Of a stretch of DNA of 5,735 nucleotides, positions 5,733 to 5,735 are shown one piece after another. Position 1 is the first letter of the stretch, and every line of letters starts with the position of its first letter. The notes under the pieces are model-generated. The model was given only the letters and a program-made list of their open reading frames with translations, was not told the origin of the DNA and did not search any database. Source of the DNA: Granulicella sp. (lineage in GTDB: Bacteria > Acidobacteriota > Terriglobia > Terriglobales > Acidobacteriaceae); assembly GCA_003133205.1 (NCBI GenBank), contig PKWK01000160.1, positions 279 through 6,013 of the forward strand, given 5' to 3'. The position numbers and the translations under genes were made by a program.

Positions 5733-5735
5733 TAG
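5732..5735. repeat. IS target site, right copy (CTAG, TA core)
   Basis: The last four bases of the window are CTAG, identical to 4836-4839 at the left end. This supports the element being complete, with its ends captured precisely. The flanking sequence beyond is not available. Confidence 0.55.

Noticed and set aside
1..5735. CRISPR array, tRNA/rRNA, phage or plasmid functions, defence or biosynthetic system
   Set aside because: I found no spaced direct repeats, RNA-gene signatures, or proteins of those kinds. Apart from the IS, the content is housekeeping-type transport, esterase and small secreted proteins.

Overview
The window is GC-rich bacterial chromosome with dense, short-spaced genes and no tRNA, rRNA or CRISPR. 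The taxon cannot be fixed from sequence alone. A WXXGXW-repeat secreted protein, a lipoprotein SGNH hydrolase and the overall style of the proteins would fit a soil Acidobacteriota (Terriglobales/Koribacter-like) genome. A proteobacterium is not excluded.

Layout. (1) Positions 1-70, minus strand: only the signal peptide of a secreted or membrane protein, cut by the window edge. (2) Positions 71-215: a 145-bp spacer with two inverted repeats. (3) Positions 216-3529, minus strand: a two-gene ABC transporter operon. A YbbA-type ATPase (2804-3529) is followed after a 2-bp gap by a YbbP-type permease with 10 predicted membrane helices and two FtsX units (216-2801). (4) Positions 3530-3627: a 98-bp divergent promoter region. 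(5) Positions 3628-4386, plus strand: a TesA-like SGNH/GDSL esterase, here a predicted lipoprotein. (6) Positions 4452-4832, plus strand: a small secreted WXXGXW-repeat protein with a TTG start and a His/Asp-rich tail. (7) Positions 4839-5732: a complete, apparently intact IS5-family (IS427-like) insertion sequence. It has 17-bp imperfect terminal inverted repeats, CTAG/TA flanks and a transposase split over two frames that join at an A6 slippery run. It lies just after the stop codon of gene 6 and is transcribed towards it.

How the genes fit together. Blocks 3-5 reproduce the E. coli arrangement ybbP-ybbA / tesA: ATPase and permease co-directional, esterase divergent from the ATPase. The proposed unit is a MacB/LolCDE-superfamily transporter that does mechanical work on a membrane or periplasmic lipid-like substrate, plus a periplasmic esterase that acts on it. 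Gene 6 may be co-transcribed with the esterase or have its own promoter, and its function is unknown. The IS is an independent mobile unit.

I found no clearly undescribed system. The points most worth a second look are the lipid-anchored version of the YbbAP-TesA module, the frameshifting IS with asymmetric ends, and the His/Asp-tailed WXXGXW protein.
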